NCBI GenBank assembly: GCA_947498025.1 | Contig: CANMJR010000017.1 | Location: 1 to 57,745, forward strand | DNA length: 57,745 bases | Source: Helicobacteraceae bacterium | GTDB lineage: Bacteria; Campylobacterota; Campylobacteria; Campylobacterales; Sulfurimonadaceae | Direction of reading: 5' to 3' | Part shown: positions 1 through 8,334 of the stretch, piece by piece | How positions within the stretch are numbered: the first letter of the stretch is position 1 | How the letters are laid out: the number at the start of each line of letters is the position of its first letter | Made by a program: the position numbers and the translations under genes | Notes under the pieces: generated by a model | Told to the model about the DNA's origin: nothing | The model's database searches: none | The model's input: only the letters and a program-made list of their open reading frames with translations

Positions 1-104
1 ATTATTGTAATCATAAGCACTACATCTATTTTATGTTGTTGTGCCTGTCCTCGTCTGCTGTCTTTTAGTGTTTTTAGCTCTTGGCGTAGTTTAAATTCTT
101 GCAT
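1..104 (-). CDS. Transposase, N-terminal fragment cut by the window edge
   Basis: An open frame on the minus strand starts at ATG 104-102 and runs off the left edge after 34 codons. The residues around 14-30 read KDSRRGQAQQHKIDVVLM. This resembles the start of ISAs1-type transposases, in which an Asp-x-Arg motif is followed by a basic, Gln/His-rich stretch and then a hydrophobic helix. The ORF is too short to assign safely. It could also be another helical protein. If it is a transposase, the insertion sequence lies almost wholly to the left, with its 5' end somewhere in 105-200. I found no clear terminal inverted repeat there. Confidence 0.45.
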   Translation of the reverse strand, partial: MQEFKLRQELKTLKDSRRGQAQQHKIDVVLMITI

Positions 105-202
105 AACTCACTTTAAGCAATAAGTGTTCTTGTATGAAACAGCCATGACCAACCGCTTGAAAAAGAGAGATTTATCATAAGAATGGGATATATCTTTTAA
201 TC

Positions 203-243
203 TTGATTGATATCAACGATAATAATATCAAAATCAGTACTAT
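203..243 (+). promoter_or_regulatory. FNR/DNR-type box and -10 element for the ABC-NnrS operon
   Basis: Positions 203-216 read TTGATTGATATCAA, a perfect TTGAT-N4-ATCAA palindrome, the consensus of FNR/DNR-like Crp-family regulators. A -10-like TACTAT lies at 238-243, which puts the start site near 250-251 and the box centre near -41.5. That is the class II activator geometry. The first gene starts at 276 behind an AGAGGA ribosome site at 261-266. Regulation by low oxygen or nitric oxide is inferred from the motif and from nnrS in the operon. Confidence 0.75.
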
Positions 244-275
244 ACAAAAAATTATTTTTTAGAGGAATTTTAATT

Positions 276-1262
276 ATGAAAAGAGTTATTTACAGTTTTT
301 TTACATTGATACTACTTAGCGCAAATCTTCTTCATGCCGAGGAGAAATTAGACAAAATAGTCATAGCCGGTCCATTTGCCTCAGTTTCACACCCAATTTT
401 GCGCATGATAGAGACAAATGCTCTCAAAGATGTAACAGATAAAATAGAGTTTAAACTATGGAAAAATCCTGATGAACTTCGCGCTTTAGCTATCAAAAGT
501 GATGTTGATTTCTTGGCTGTTCCTACAAATACTGCGGCTATTTTAAACAACAAAGGAATAGATATAAAGCTCTTAAATGTCTCTGTTTGGGGAATATTAG
601 GGATGATAAGCCGTGATGATTCTCTCAAAACTCTTAAAGATTTTAAGGGTAAAAAAATAGCTGTTCCTTTCCGTGGGGATATGCCGGATATTGTATTTAG
701 CCATCTACTAAAAAAAGAAGGTTTAGACCCAAAAAAAGATTTTGAACTTGTTTATGTTGCAAGCCCGATTGACGCTATGCAGATGTTGATTATGAGAAGA
801 ATCGACCACGCACTTTTAGCTGAACCTGCTATCTCTATAGCTCTTCGTAAAACAAAATCTTTTCCTATTAGCGTAGTTGCACCGGACTTGTTCCGAAGTG
901 TTGATTTGCAAGAAGAGTGGGCTAAAATATTTAATACCACAGGTGATATTCCACAAGCAGGTATTGCAGTCATGGGTCGTATGAAAGATAAACATGTAAT
1001 ACAAAGATTTCAAGAAGAGTATGACAAAGCTCTGCGTTGGTATATCTCTAATCCCAAAGAAGCTGGAAAGTTGGTTGTAAAAACACTTGATATGTTAAAC
1101 GAAGAGGGAGTAAATGATTCTATCGCGCATGTAAGATTTAAAAGTGTAAACGCTGTCGATGCAAAAAAAGATTTGGAGTTTTTCTTCAATGTACTCAAAG
1201 AAGAAGATCCTAAAAGTATAGGCGAAAAATTACCACAAGATAATTTCTATTATGGACTCTAG
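276..1262 (+). CDS. Periplasmic substrate-binding protein of an ABC importer (NMT1/SsuA-like)
   Basis: A 328-residue protein with a signal peptide over residues 1-21 (basic start, hydrophobic core, cleavage after LHA). The rest has the two-lobe pattern of NMT1/SsuA/TauA-type binding proteins, with alternating lobes such as KGKKIAVP and DAMQMLIMRRIDHALLAEP. These proteins deliver small organic or anionic ligands to an inner-membrane permease; the ligand here cannot be read. A longer frame opens at 207, but the ATG at 276 has a good ribosome site (AGAGGA, 261-266) and begins the signal peptide exactly. It is first in a tight operon with permease, ATPase, NnrS and a phosphatase-like gene. An FNR-type box precedes it. 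Nitrate, nitrite, taurine and thiamine precursors are all possible ligands. Confidence 0.8.
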   Translation: MKRVIYSFFTLILLSANLLHAEEKLDKIVIAGPFASVSHPILRMIETNALKDVTDKIEFKLWKNPDELRALAIKSDVDFLAVPTNTAAILNNKGIDIKLLNVSVWGILGMISRDDSLKTLKDFKGKKIAVPFRGDMPDIVFSHLLKKEGLDPKKDFELVYVASPIDAMQMLIMRRIDHALLAEPAISIALRKTKSFPISVVAPDLFRSVDLQEEWAKIFNTTGDIPQAGIAVMGRMKDKHVIQRFQEEYDKALRWYISNPKEAGKLVVKTLDMLNEEGVNDSIAHVRFKSVNAVDAKKDLEFFFNVLKEEDPKSIGEKLPQDNFYYGL

Positions 1263-1265
1263 TTT

Positions 1266-2048
1266 ATGAAATTTGCACTCAAAATTATCAAAGATTTTCC
1301 CGCTTATCTTTGGAGCGGGTGGGGAGCGATAGCCACAATATTGCTTTTTATAGCATTTTGGGACATGGGAAATCAAATATATGGTGATTTAGTTCTTCCT
1401 TCTCCTCTGGAGACTTTCAAAACGCTCAATCTGATGCTTCATGACAAAAATATTATTACTGAAATACAAACCACTCTCTATCGTGCATCTATAGGTTTTG
1501 GATTATCACTTTTAATTGGCACAATACTTGGACTTCTTGCAGGTTTTTTTGCAACAGCTTCTATGATGAGCCGCCCGATTGTAACCATACTTGTAGGTAT
1601 GCCGCCCATTGCATGGATAGTTCTTGCTATGATATGGTTTGGAATGGGCGATGAAACCGTCATATTTACGGTTATTGTAGCCTCCTTTCCTATCATTTTT
1701 GTCGGTGCGCTTCAAGGAACTCGCACACTTGATGGCGATTTAAAAGAGATGGCTGAGAGTTTTAAGTTGCCGTGGCATATGAAATTTTTTGATGTCTATT
1801 TTCCACATATCTTCTCTTATGTTTTTCCAGCTTGGGTCAGCGGTCTTGGTATGGCTTGGAAGATAGTTATTATGGCTGAACTACTTGCTACAAGTACAGG
1901 AATTGGCGCATCTTTATCTATTGCAAGAAGTCAACTAGACACCCCGACTGCACTAGCAATAGTAGTTATTATGATAGGTTCACTTATGTTTATCGAGTAC
2001 ATTATACTTGAGCCTATTAAAAGAGAGGTGGAGTTATGGAGAGATTAG
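1266..2048 (+). CDS. ABC importer permease (SsuC/TauC-like)
   Basis: A 260-residue inner-membrane protein with about six hydrophobic segments. The EAA cytoplasmic loop sits at about residues 160-181 (starting EMAESFKLPW), the site that docks on the ATPase. Size and layout match the SsuC/TauC/NrtB branch of the BPD_transp_1 family. It starts 3 nt after the binding-protein stop and overlaps the ATPase gene by 13 nt, so the three subunits are translationally linked. The substrate is unknown, as for the binding protein. Confidence 0.85.
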   Translation: MKFALKIIKDFPAYLWSGWGAIATILLFIAFWDMGNQIYGDLVLPSPLETFKTLNLMLHDKNIITEIQTTLYRASIGFGLSLLIGTILGLLAGFFATASMMSRPIVTILVGMPPIAWIVLAMIWFGMGDETVIFTVIVASFPIIFVGALQGTRTLDGDLKEMAESFKLPWHMKFFDVYFPHIFSYVFPAWVSGLGMAWKIVIMAELLATSTGIGASLSIARSQLDTPTALAIVVIMIGSLMFIEYIILEPIKREVELWRD

Positions 2049-2773
2049 AAGTCAAAAAACTTAACCATCGTTTTGGTTTTACTGAAATTTTAAAAAATAT
2101 AAATTTTTCACTCAACAAGGGAGAGGTTCTCTCTATTGTGGGACCAAGCGGAGGCGGAAAAACAACTCTTTTACATCTTTGTGCCAACATACTTGATGTT
2201 CAAGAGGGAAATATTACAAATACCTTTACAAGTAGTGCTTTTGCTTTTCAAGAGGCAAGATTACTGCCATGGAAAAATACAATTGACAACATTTCGCTTG
2301 GGCTATTGGCAAAAGGAGAAAACAGAAGTCAAAGTATTCAAAAAGCGCAAGAGATTGCTCTTAAATTTGGACTTACAGAAGATGATTTTGAGAAATTTCC
2401 CAAAGATTTAAGTGGTGGAATGAAACAAAGAGTAAGTTTTGCAAGAGCTTTGGTTGTCAAACCCTCTCTGCTTTTTCTTGATGAACCTTTTTCGGCACTT
2501 GATATTGGATTAAAAAAAGAGTTACAAGCAATTTTAATAGAAATGATTGTAAACAAAGAGATAAGCATACTTTTTATAACGCATGATTTGATGGAAGCAA
2601 TTCGCCTGAGTGATGTTATGTTACTTTTAAAAGCCGATCCGGGACATATTGTAAAAGAGTTTAGATTTGATGTAGCACAAGATAAACGAGATGACCGATA
2701 TGTTTATGGCAAAAGTGCAGAAATTTTACAAGATGAAGAGATAATAAATACCTTTGAACTGGAACTAAAATAA
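2036..2773 (+). CDS. ABC importer ATPase (SsuB/TauB-like)
   Basis: A 245-residue cytoplasmic ATPase. Visible motifs are Walker A GPSGGGKTT (36-44), a Q-loop near AFQEARLLPW (69-78), signature LSGGMKQ (124-130), Walker B LLFLDEP (144-150) and the switch His182. The LLPWKN after the Q-loop is typical of the nitrate/sulfonate/taurine ATPases. All catalytic motifs are intact, so it should be active. It starts inside the end of the permease gene and its TAA overlaps the nnrS ATG by 1 nt. This coupling suggests the transporter and NnrS are made together. Confidence 0.9.
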   Translation: MERLEVKKLNHRFGFTEILKNINFSLNKGEVLSIVGPSGGGKTTLLHLCANILDVQEGNITNTFTSSAFAFQEARLLPWKNTIDNISLGLLAKGENRSQSIQKAQEIALKFGLTEDDFEKFPKDLSGGMKQRVSFARALVVKPSLLFLDEPFSALDIGLKKELQAILIEMIVNKEISILFITHDLMEAIRLSDVMLLLKADPGHIVKEFRFDVAQDKRDDRYVYGKSAEILQDEEIINTFELELK

Positions 2774-4023
2774 TGAGCAATCAAACAGAAAAAGTACAAC
2801 AACTTCATGCTACAAACCACTATCTTTACTATCCTGATGAAAAAAATGTTCCCCCTTATTTAGCCTATGGTTTTAGACCAATATTTTTACTCTTAGCACC
2901 CTATTTGATACTCTCTATGTTTTTATGGGGTTTGGTTTTGGGCGGAGTGATACATATACCTTTTATGAACAATATTTTAGTTTGGCATGTGTATGAAATG
3001 ATTTTTGGAATCTTAACCGTAGGAACGATGGCATTTTTAACAACCGGACTTCCGGAACTTTTTCCGGGGACTGTTCCATTTATCGGTAAGCGTTTAAAAT
3101 ATACCATGATTTTATGGGTAGCAGGACGCTTTAGTTTTTGGTTTATTGATATTACGGGTATTTATTTAGCTGCTATACTTAATTTGTCTATGTTGGGCTG
3201 GCTTATTTGGTTTGCAAAAGATGCTGTTTTGGACAGATTACAAAGACATGCATCTTTGGGCTATGCTATGGTATCTCTTTTTATAATCGAAGGATGGTTT
3301 TATCTCTCTATGGCAGGCTACAGTGATACACCGCCCATGGAGATACTCAAAGTTGCACTTGGCGCAAGTGTAATATTAATACTTCTTGCCATGAGGCGTG
3401 TAAATATGGAAGCTATAAATGAGCTGATGGAAGATAAAGGCATTGATGATGTTTATATAGCGCGTCCGCCTTTAACAAATCTTGCCATATTTAGTGTGAT
3501 TGTTTTTACAACTATAGAATTTTTATATCCAAATAATTCAGCCCTTGGCTGGTTAGGATTAGCAACCGGTGCGGCTATTATTGCCATTACAGGCGACTAT
3601 ATTTTGAAAGATAAGTTCATCCTTAACCAACCGTATGTAATCTATTTGAGTTTAATTTTTATTCAGTTTGGACTCGGATATGCTCTGATAGGTTGGGCAA
3701 TTTTAAATGGAGATGTTCAGAATATTAGTAGTTTTAGACACTTCATAACAAGTGGCGGATATGGACTTACATATCTTATGGTTATGATTATTATCTCTTG
3801 GATACATACGGGTCGTCACTTGAGCGCAAATATATATACACATACAATGGTTGGTTTGATAATTTTAGCAACATTTATGAGGGCAAGTGTTCCCTTCTTT
3901 GAGGAATATTCAGCAGAGTTGTATCTGTATGCTTCTCTTATTTGGACAATACCTTTTATGCTCTATATAAAAATATTTTTCAAGTTTTTACTCTCACCTC
4001 GTGCAGATGGGATTAAAGGTTAA
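2773..4023 (+). CDS. nnrS: NnrS family haem/copper membrane protein
   Basis: A 416-residue polytopic membrane protein with about twelve hydrophobic segments and the NnrS family pattern: an N-terminal YGFRPIFLLLAPY stretch, then His- and Gly-rich helices (VWHVYEMIFG, TTGLPELFPG) and a late HTGRHLS. NnrS proteins are tied to nitric oxide stress and denitrification in other bacteria, and characterised members bind haem and copper. The family motif at residues 30-45 and the conserved histidines are present. It is the fourth gene of the operon and overlaps the ATPase stop by 1 nt. The FNR-type box at 203-216 fits expression under low oxygen or nitrogen-oxide exposure. Confidence 0.88.
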   Translation: MSNQTEKVQQLHATNHYLYYPDEKNVPPYLAYGFRPIFLLLAPYLILSMFLWGLVLGGVIHIPFMNNILVWHVYEMIFGILTVGTMAFLTTGLPELFPGTVPFIGKRLKYTMILWVAGRFSFWFIDITGIYLAAILNLSMLGWLIWFAKDAVLDRLQRHASLGYAMVSLFIIEGWFYLSMAGYSDTPPMEILKVALGASVILILLAMRRVNMEAINELMEDKGIDDVYIARPPLTNLAIFSVIVFTTIEFLYPNNSALGWLGLATGAAIIAITGDYILKDKFILNQPYVIYLSLIFIQFGLGYALIGWAILNGDVQNISSFRHFITSGGYGLTYLMVMIIISWIHTGRHLSANIYTHTMVGLIILATFMRASVPFFEEYSAELYLYASLIWTIPFMLYIKIFFKFLLSPRADGIKG

Positions 4024-4067
4024 TCTAGTAGTAAATAAGTGCCAAAAATAGTTCAAAGAGGCAAAAT

Positions 4068-4703
4068 ATGAACCCTAAAATAAATTTGTTATCAATCAAA
4101 AACATGTTGAAAGCTTTGTCGGTTTTTATATTTATAGCCGGCATATATTATGTATGGCATGTGCATTTTAATTATCGTTTTGAGGAGATAAGTAAAGATA
4201 AAGTTTACAAATCAGCCCTAATTTCCCCGGATAAACTAGAAAGTTTTTTAATAAAAAATAATATAAAAACTGTTATAGATTTACTAGACCCTCGAATACA
4301 GGATGAACTTGATCCTGAAAAACAGATAAATATTGATAATGAGGACAAAGCAATCAAAAATATAAATAGAAAACATGCTCTTGAAATTAAACATATAAAC
4401 ATTCCCTCAGGACAAGTGCCAACAGCAAAAACACTGAGTAAGTTTTATGAAGTATTGGACGACAAAGCCAACTATCCGATTCTTATCCACTGCTATCATG
4501 GGACAGGAAGAGCCCAAATATATAGTGCTATCTATAGAATAGAATATGAAAATTGGAGCAACGAAGAGGCGAGACAAAAAACGAGAGTATTAGTTGAAGG
4601 CTTTGGGTATAAAAGCAGTTTTGCAAAAGGAAAGGGAAAAGGTGATTTTCTTATAAATTATAAAACAAGAGAAGATACGATAACGGTAAATCCTTCATTA
4701 TAA
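4068..4703 (+). CDS. Membrane-anchored tyrosine/dual-specificity phosphatase-like protein
   Basis: A 211-residue protein with an N-terminal membrane anchor at about residues 14-31 (SVFIFIAGIYYVW) and an extracytoplasmic body. The catalytic loop of cysteine phosphatases is visible as HCYHGTGRA: Cys142, five residues, then Arg148 (C-x5-R). Asp71, Asp74 and nearby acids could supply the general acid. Related bacterial proteins act on phosphotyrosine, phosphoinositides or lipid A phosphates; the substrate cannot be read here. It follows nnrS after 44 nt with its own ribosome site (AGAGGCA). It may belong to the same transcript, because a strong hairpin comes only after it. Confidence 0.7.
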   Translation: MNPKINLLSIKNMLKALSVFIFIAGIYYVWHVHFNYRFEEISKDKVYKSALISPDKLESFLIKNNIKTVIDLLDPRIQDELDPEKQINIDNEDKAIKNINRKHALEIKHINIPSGQVPTAKTLSKFYEVLDDKANYPILIHCYHGTGRAQIYSAIYRIEYENWSNEEARQKTRVLVEGFGYKSSFAKGKGKGDFLINYKTREDTITVNPSL

Positions 4704-4725
4704 ATTCAATATTTTAAAATCATCA

Positions 4726-4754
4726 CAACATGCCAAAAAAAGCTTGACATGTTG
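4726..4754. terminator. Hairpin between convergent genes
   Basis: An 11-bp inverted repeat, CAACATGCCAA (4726-4736) against TTGACATGTTG (4744-4754), with one mismatch and a short A-rich loop. It lies between the ends of the phosphatase-like gene (+) and moeA (-). It could terminate both, although no long U tract follows on either side. Confidence 0.5.
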
Positions 4755-4764
4755 AAAGGTTCAT

Positions 4765-5976
4765 TTAAAAACTCTCCAATAAAATCACATTCACAAAAGT
4801 ACCCTGCTCTAAATCTCCATCCTCTTCGCCGCTTACCATCAAAGCACTATTATCTAAAAGGTTTGTCAAAATTGCAGAGCTTCCCACTTTTTTATCTTTA
4901 AAATTGACAAAATATTCGCCCTCTTCCAGCACAACATTACATGCTGTAAATTCTCTGAGATTACTTCGTTTTTGAAAATCTTCACCTAGTTTTGCTTCCA
5001 CCATTTTATAGGGCTTCTCTTTGCCTAACATTTTTGCAATAAGCGGAAGCACATAGAGTATGGCTGTTACAGTCGAAGAATAGGCGAATCCTGGAAGCGA
5101 TAAAATAAATTTATTCTCTTTGGAAGCTACCAAAACATGTTTGCCCGGTTTAATAGCAACGCCCTTAAAAACTATCTCGGCACCTATTCGAGGGACGATA
5201 TCTTTTACAAAATCGTAATCTCCGACACTCACTCCCCCTGTGCTTACCAAAATATCGGCAGACTCAAGTGCATTCTGGAATGCTTGAGTAATTGAGGCTT
5301 TGTCATCGGCAACCACTCCGAGTTGAATCACCTCGGCACCCGCCTGCTCAAAGAGTGCTGCGAGCGTGTAGTTGTTTGAGCTTCTTATTTGTGCAGGGTT
5401 ATCACTATCGACCCCTAAATCTAAGATTTCACTCCCCGTTGCTATAACTGCTACGCGTGGGCGAATGGCTACTTTTACCATCACACGGTTAAGCGCCGCC
5501 ATTACACCGATTTGAGCGAACCCGATTTTTGTACCTTTTTTTATCAGCACATCGCCGGCGCTGTAGCCCTCACCGATTGGGCGGACGGATGCGCCGCTTT
5601 TTACTTTAGAGTTTATAATTATATTGCCATTTTCTACGCTCACATTTTCTATCTGGATTAAAGTATCACTCCCGGCAGGCATTTTTGAGCCTGTAAAAGT
5701 TTTGATGCACGCACCCGATGAGACAACTCTCTGCTCATTGTTTCCCGCCGGATTCGTGCCTAAAATCTTGATAGACTCCAACTCTTGGTCTGCTGCAATA
5801 ATTGCATAGCCGTCCATTGAAGCGGTCGGAAATTGCGGATCGTTATATATTGCAACTTCATCTTCTGCCAGAACTCTTCCCAAAGATGCGCTAAGAGCAA
5901 CATTTTCACTTCTAGCTGCTCCGACATTTAACAAATTCAACATGTTTATACTTGTATCATACAAAAGCATTTTCAA
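4765..5976 (-). CDS. moeA: Molybdopterin molybdenumtransferase MoeA
   Basis: A 403-residue cytoplasmic enzyme that inserts molybdate into adenylylated molybdopterin, the last step of molybdenum cofactor synthesis. Family marks are SMDGYA near residue 53, VIATGSEILD (177-186), the MoCF-fold STGGVSVGDYDF (245-256) and KPGKHV further on. The length is normal. It overlaps moaE by 4 nt and follows moaD and moaE on the minus strand, so the three form a cofactor operon read leftward. The cofactor would serve enzymes such as periplasmic nitrate reductase or formate dehydrogenase, none of which is in this window. Confidence 0.95.
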   Translation of the reverse strand: MKMLLYDTSINMLNLLNVGAARSENVALSASLGRVLAEDEVAIYNDPQFPTASMDGYAIIAADQELESIKILGTNPAGNNEQRVVSSGACIKTFTGSKMPAGSDTLIQIENVSVENGNIIINSKVKSGASVRPIGEGYSAGDVLIKKGTKIGFAQIGVMAALNRVMVKVAIRPRVAVIATGSEILDLGVDSDNPAQIRSSNNYTLAALFEQAGAEVIQLGVVADDKASITQAFQNALESADILVSTGGVSVGDYDFVKDIVPRIGAEIVFKGVAIKPGKHVLVASKENKFILSLPGFAYSSTVTAILYVLPLIAKMLGKEKPYKMVEAKLGEDFQKRSNLREFTACNVVLEEGEYFVNFKDKKVGSSAILTNLLDNSALMVSGEEDGDLEQGTFVNVILLESF

Positions 5977-6419
5977 CTCTTCTCTCCCAAAATTCCGCTG
6001 CCTTTTATGGCTGTTGAACGCTCTAATGCGTAAATTCTTTTTCCGCCCTTTAAATCATATTTCCATATTGGGGCGGAAGCTTTAAAATCTTCTACAAATT
6101 CATCTATAAATTCTAGTGCCACTCGACGCTTTGGTGAGAATACTGCTGCTATGTATGAGGACTCATGGAGCATAACATCACCGCGGGAGTGCGCCATCTT
6201 TATAACCGCACCTCTCTCTTTTGCCCTCTCCTGCCATGCACTAAACCAACTCTCCAAAATAGGTTCATAAATATCAAAGCTAAGCCCTTCAATCTCATCC
6301 TCATCTCTTACGGTTCCCACAAAAGGTATGTATGCACCGTAGTTACTCTCTGCCTCTTGCTCATACCACTCTTTTAATATTGTCGAGACCTCTAATGCAC
6401 CGTTATAAAGATAAAGCAC
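5973..6419 (-). CDS. moaE: Molybdopterin synthase large subunit MoaE
   Basis: A 148-residue catalytic subunit of molybdopterin synthase. With thiocarboxylated MoaD it converts cyclic pyranopterin monophosphate to molybdopterin. Conserved parts seen are GAYIPFVGTVR (28-38), the RGDVMLHE segment (79-86) and APIWKYD (116-122), in which Lys120 matches the active lysine of the family. It starts 3 nt after moaD ends and overlaps moeA by 4 nt. Confidence 0.92.
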   Translation of the reverse strand: MLYLYNGALEVSTILKEWYEQEAESNYGAYIPFVGTVRDEDEIEGLSFDIYEPILESWFSAWQERAKERGAVIKMAHSRGDVMLHESSYIAAVFSPKRRVALEFIDEFVEDFKASAPIWKYDLKGGKRIYALERSTAIKGSGILGEKS

Positions 6420-6422
6420 TTC

Positions 6423-6644
6423 TCAGCCTCCGCAAACAGGAGGAAGAAGAGAGACTCTGTCTCCATCTTTCAAATCTACATTGAGCGAGCTAACAAGTGT
6501 GTCATTTACGGCTACTGCACAATTCTTCAGCCACTGGGACATTTCGTTATCTTTTTGTAAAACCGTTGCCAACTCACTTAAATTTGTTATCTCCAACTCT
6601 AGTGGTGCTTTTTGGATTGGACCTAAAAATTCTACTCGTACCAA
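6423..6644 (-). CDS. moaD: Molybdopterin synthase sulfur carrier MoaD
   Basis: A 73-residue ubiquitin-fold sulfur carrier. It ends in PPVCGG, so the terminal Gly72-Gly73 needed for adenylylation and thiocarboxylation is present. The hydrophobic DGDRVSLLPP before it is typical. It is the first gene of the moaD-moaE-moeA operon, next to a divergent promoter region shared with mqnA. Confidence 0.92.
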   Translation of the reverse strand: MVRVEFLGPIQKAPLELEITNLSELATVLQKDNEMSQWLKNCAVAVNDTLVSSLNVDLKDGDRVSLLPPVCGG

Positions 6645-6702
6645 AAGTGGCTCCTATGCTATTTTTTATGAGAATGATTATATCAAAATAAGTTAAGCGA
6701 TG

Positions 6703-6708
6703 TATAAT
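6703..6708 (+). promoter_or_regulatory. -10 element for mqnA
   Basis: A perfect TATAAT preceded by TG at 6701-6702 (extended -10) lies 30 bp before the mqnA start and 59 bp from the divergent moaD start. A GAGAGGAGAG ribosome site at 6722-6733 follows. Promoter assignment is by motif only. Confidence 0.5.
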
Positions 6709-6737
6709 TTCAGCAATAAATAGAGAGGAGAGAGCTT

Positions 6738-7385
6738 TTGGTTTTTGGAAAAATTGAGTATCTCAATCTTCTGCCTTTTCATGTCTTTATGAAACGATTT
6801 ACTTCAAACACTCAGCAGAGCATGAGCATGAACTACAAAAAAGGTGTACCTTCAGATATAAATAAAAAGTTCGCAACGCATAGAGTGGATGCGGCTTTTA
6901 TCTCTAGCATTACGGCGCAAAAGTATCGACATGTAGATTTAGGCATCATTGCCAAAAAAGAGGTTCGTAGTGTTTTAGTCATTCCGCATGCCCAGAGTAT
7001 CATCGACAAAGATTCTGCAACATCCAATGTATTAGCCCGCATTTTAGATTTAAAAGGTGAGGTTATTATAGGCGATAAAGCTCTGCGATATTATCTGCAA
7101 AACAGACCGCATGTCGATTTAGGCGCAGAGTGGAACAGAAGATACAATCTTCCCTTTGTATTTGCCTTGCTCTGCTACCACAGAGATAAAAAAATATACG
7201 AAAAAATAGAAAGAAATTTTCTTAAACAAAAGATTAGAATTCCTCAATACATGCTAAAACAGGCATCAATAAGAACAAACATAGCAACTAAAGATATTTT
7301 AGAATATTTGAAGTACATTTCGTATGATTTAGATACAAAAGCAAAACTTGGCTTAAAGAAGTTCTACAATAAAGTAAATTTTTAA
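6738..7385 (+). CDS. mqnA: Chorismate dehydratase MqnA, futalosine menaquinone pathway
   Basis: A 215-residue protein of the MqnA/MqnD fold. MqnA dehydrates chorismate to 3-enolpyruvylbenzoate, the first step of the futalosine route to menaquinone used by Campylobacterota. Family marks are the N-terminal FGKIEYLNLLPF, VRSVLVIP in the middle, IIGDKAL, and LGAEWNRRYNLPFVFALL. The start is TTG at 6738, the only start that keeps the GKIxYLN motif, and it has a strong GAGAGGAGAG ribosome site. It reads away from the Moco operon and ends 22 nt before the peroxidase gene. Confidence 0.85.
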   Translation: MVFGKIEYLNLLPFHVFMKRFTSNTQQSMSMNYKKGVPSDINKKFATHRVDAAFISSITAQKYRHVDLGIIAKKEVRSVLVIPHAQSIIDKDSATSNVLARILDLKGEVIIGDKALRYYLQNRPHVDLGAEWNRRYNLPFVFALLCYHRDKKIYEKIERNFLKQKIRIPQYMLKQASIRTNIATKDILEYLKYISYDLDTKAKLGLKKFYNKVNF

Positions 7386-7407
7386 GCCCAGTTCGCTAGA
7401 ATATTTT

Positions 7408-8334
7408 ATGCTTAAACTTATCTTACCTCTTTTTTTTATTATAATAAATGTTAATGCTATTGAACCGATTTCCCCAATTCCCATAGAAAGTATTGTCGAT
7501 ATAAAAAAAGCAATACTTGGAAAAAAACTTTTTTTCGACACTCTTTTATCCAAAGATAATTCCACGGCATGTCTGAGTTGTCATGATGTTTTTAATGGCG
7601 GTGCCGACTCCAAAATAGTTTCGGTCGGCTTTGAAAATAAAAAGGGAAATATCCAATCCCCAACGGTTTTAAATGCCAAATACAATTTTAGACAATTCTG
7701 GAACGGCAGGGCTGCAAACCTTCTTGAACAAGCCGATGGTCCAATGAACAACCCGCTTGAACATAATATGAACCCAAAAGCAATAGAAGAGAGACTTAAT
7801 AACTCGGACAAGTATAAAAAAGAATTTAATGAAATTTACGGTGTTTCACGCATAAAATATGAGTTGGTTTTAGATGCAATCGTAGAGTTTGAAAACAGTC
7901 TCACGACTCCCAATTCTAAATTTGACAAATTCTTACGACAAGAGGTTCAATTGAGCCCAAACGAGCAAGAGGGGTACACTATTTTTAAACAGCTTGGCTG
8001 TATAACATGCCATAACGGCGTAAACATCGGTGCAAACTCATTTCAGAAAATGGGTACATTTTTAGAGTATGACTCAAACAACACGTACCCTGACAGATTT
8101 GCTATAACAAAAAAAGAGAATCATAAAAATGTATTCAAAGTTCCTACTCTTAGAAATATAACGCTCACTGCACCCTATTTTCACGACGGAAGCGCTGCAA
8201 CGCTCAAAGAGGCTATAGAGATTATGGCAAAGTATAGTTTAGGAAGAAACTTCACCAACGAAGAGATAGAAAAAATAATATCTTTTTTAGAGACACTCAA
8301 GGGTGAAGCCCCTAAAATATTGGAAACATTTTGA
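7408..8334 (+). CDS. Di-haem cytochrome c peroxidase (CcpA/MauG family)
   Basis: A 308-residue exported protein with a signal peptide (residues 1-17, cleavage after VNA). Two c-type haem sites are present: C55-x2-C58-H59 (CLSCH) and C198-x2-C201-H202 (CITCH). The family motifs FWNGR (97-101) and PYFHDGSAATL are also seen. Such enzymes reduce hydrogen peroxide in the periplasm using cytochrome c electrons. The length is normal for bacterial CcP. Its TGA overlaps the TTG start of the GGDEF-EAL gene, so the two appear to be cotranslated. MauG-like functions cannot be excluded from sequence alone. Confidence 0.9.
   Translation: MLKLILPLFFIIINVNAIEPISPIPIESIVDIKKAILGKKLFFDTLLSKDNSTACLSCHDVFNGGADSKIVSVGFENKKGNIQSPTVLNAKYNFRQFWNGRAANLLEQADGPMNNPLEHNMNPKAIEERLNNSDKYKKEFNEIYGVSRIKYELVLDAIVEFENSLTTPNSKFDKFLRQEVQLSPNEQEGYTIFKQLGCITCHNGVNIGANSFQKMGTFLEYDSNNTYPDRFAITKKENHKNVFKVPTLRNITLTAPYFHDGSAATLKEAIEIMAKYSLGRNFTNEEIEKIISFLETLKGEAPKILETF

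Noticed and set aside
4070-4100. TTGTTATCAATCAA as an FNR-type box
   Set aside because: One mismatch and it lies inside the phosphatase-like coding region.
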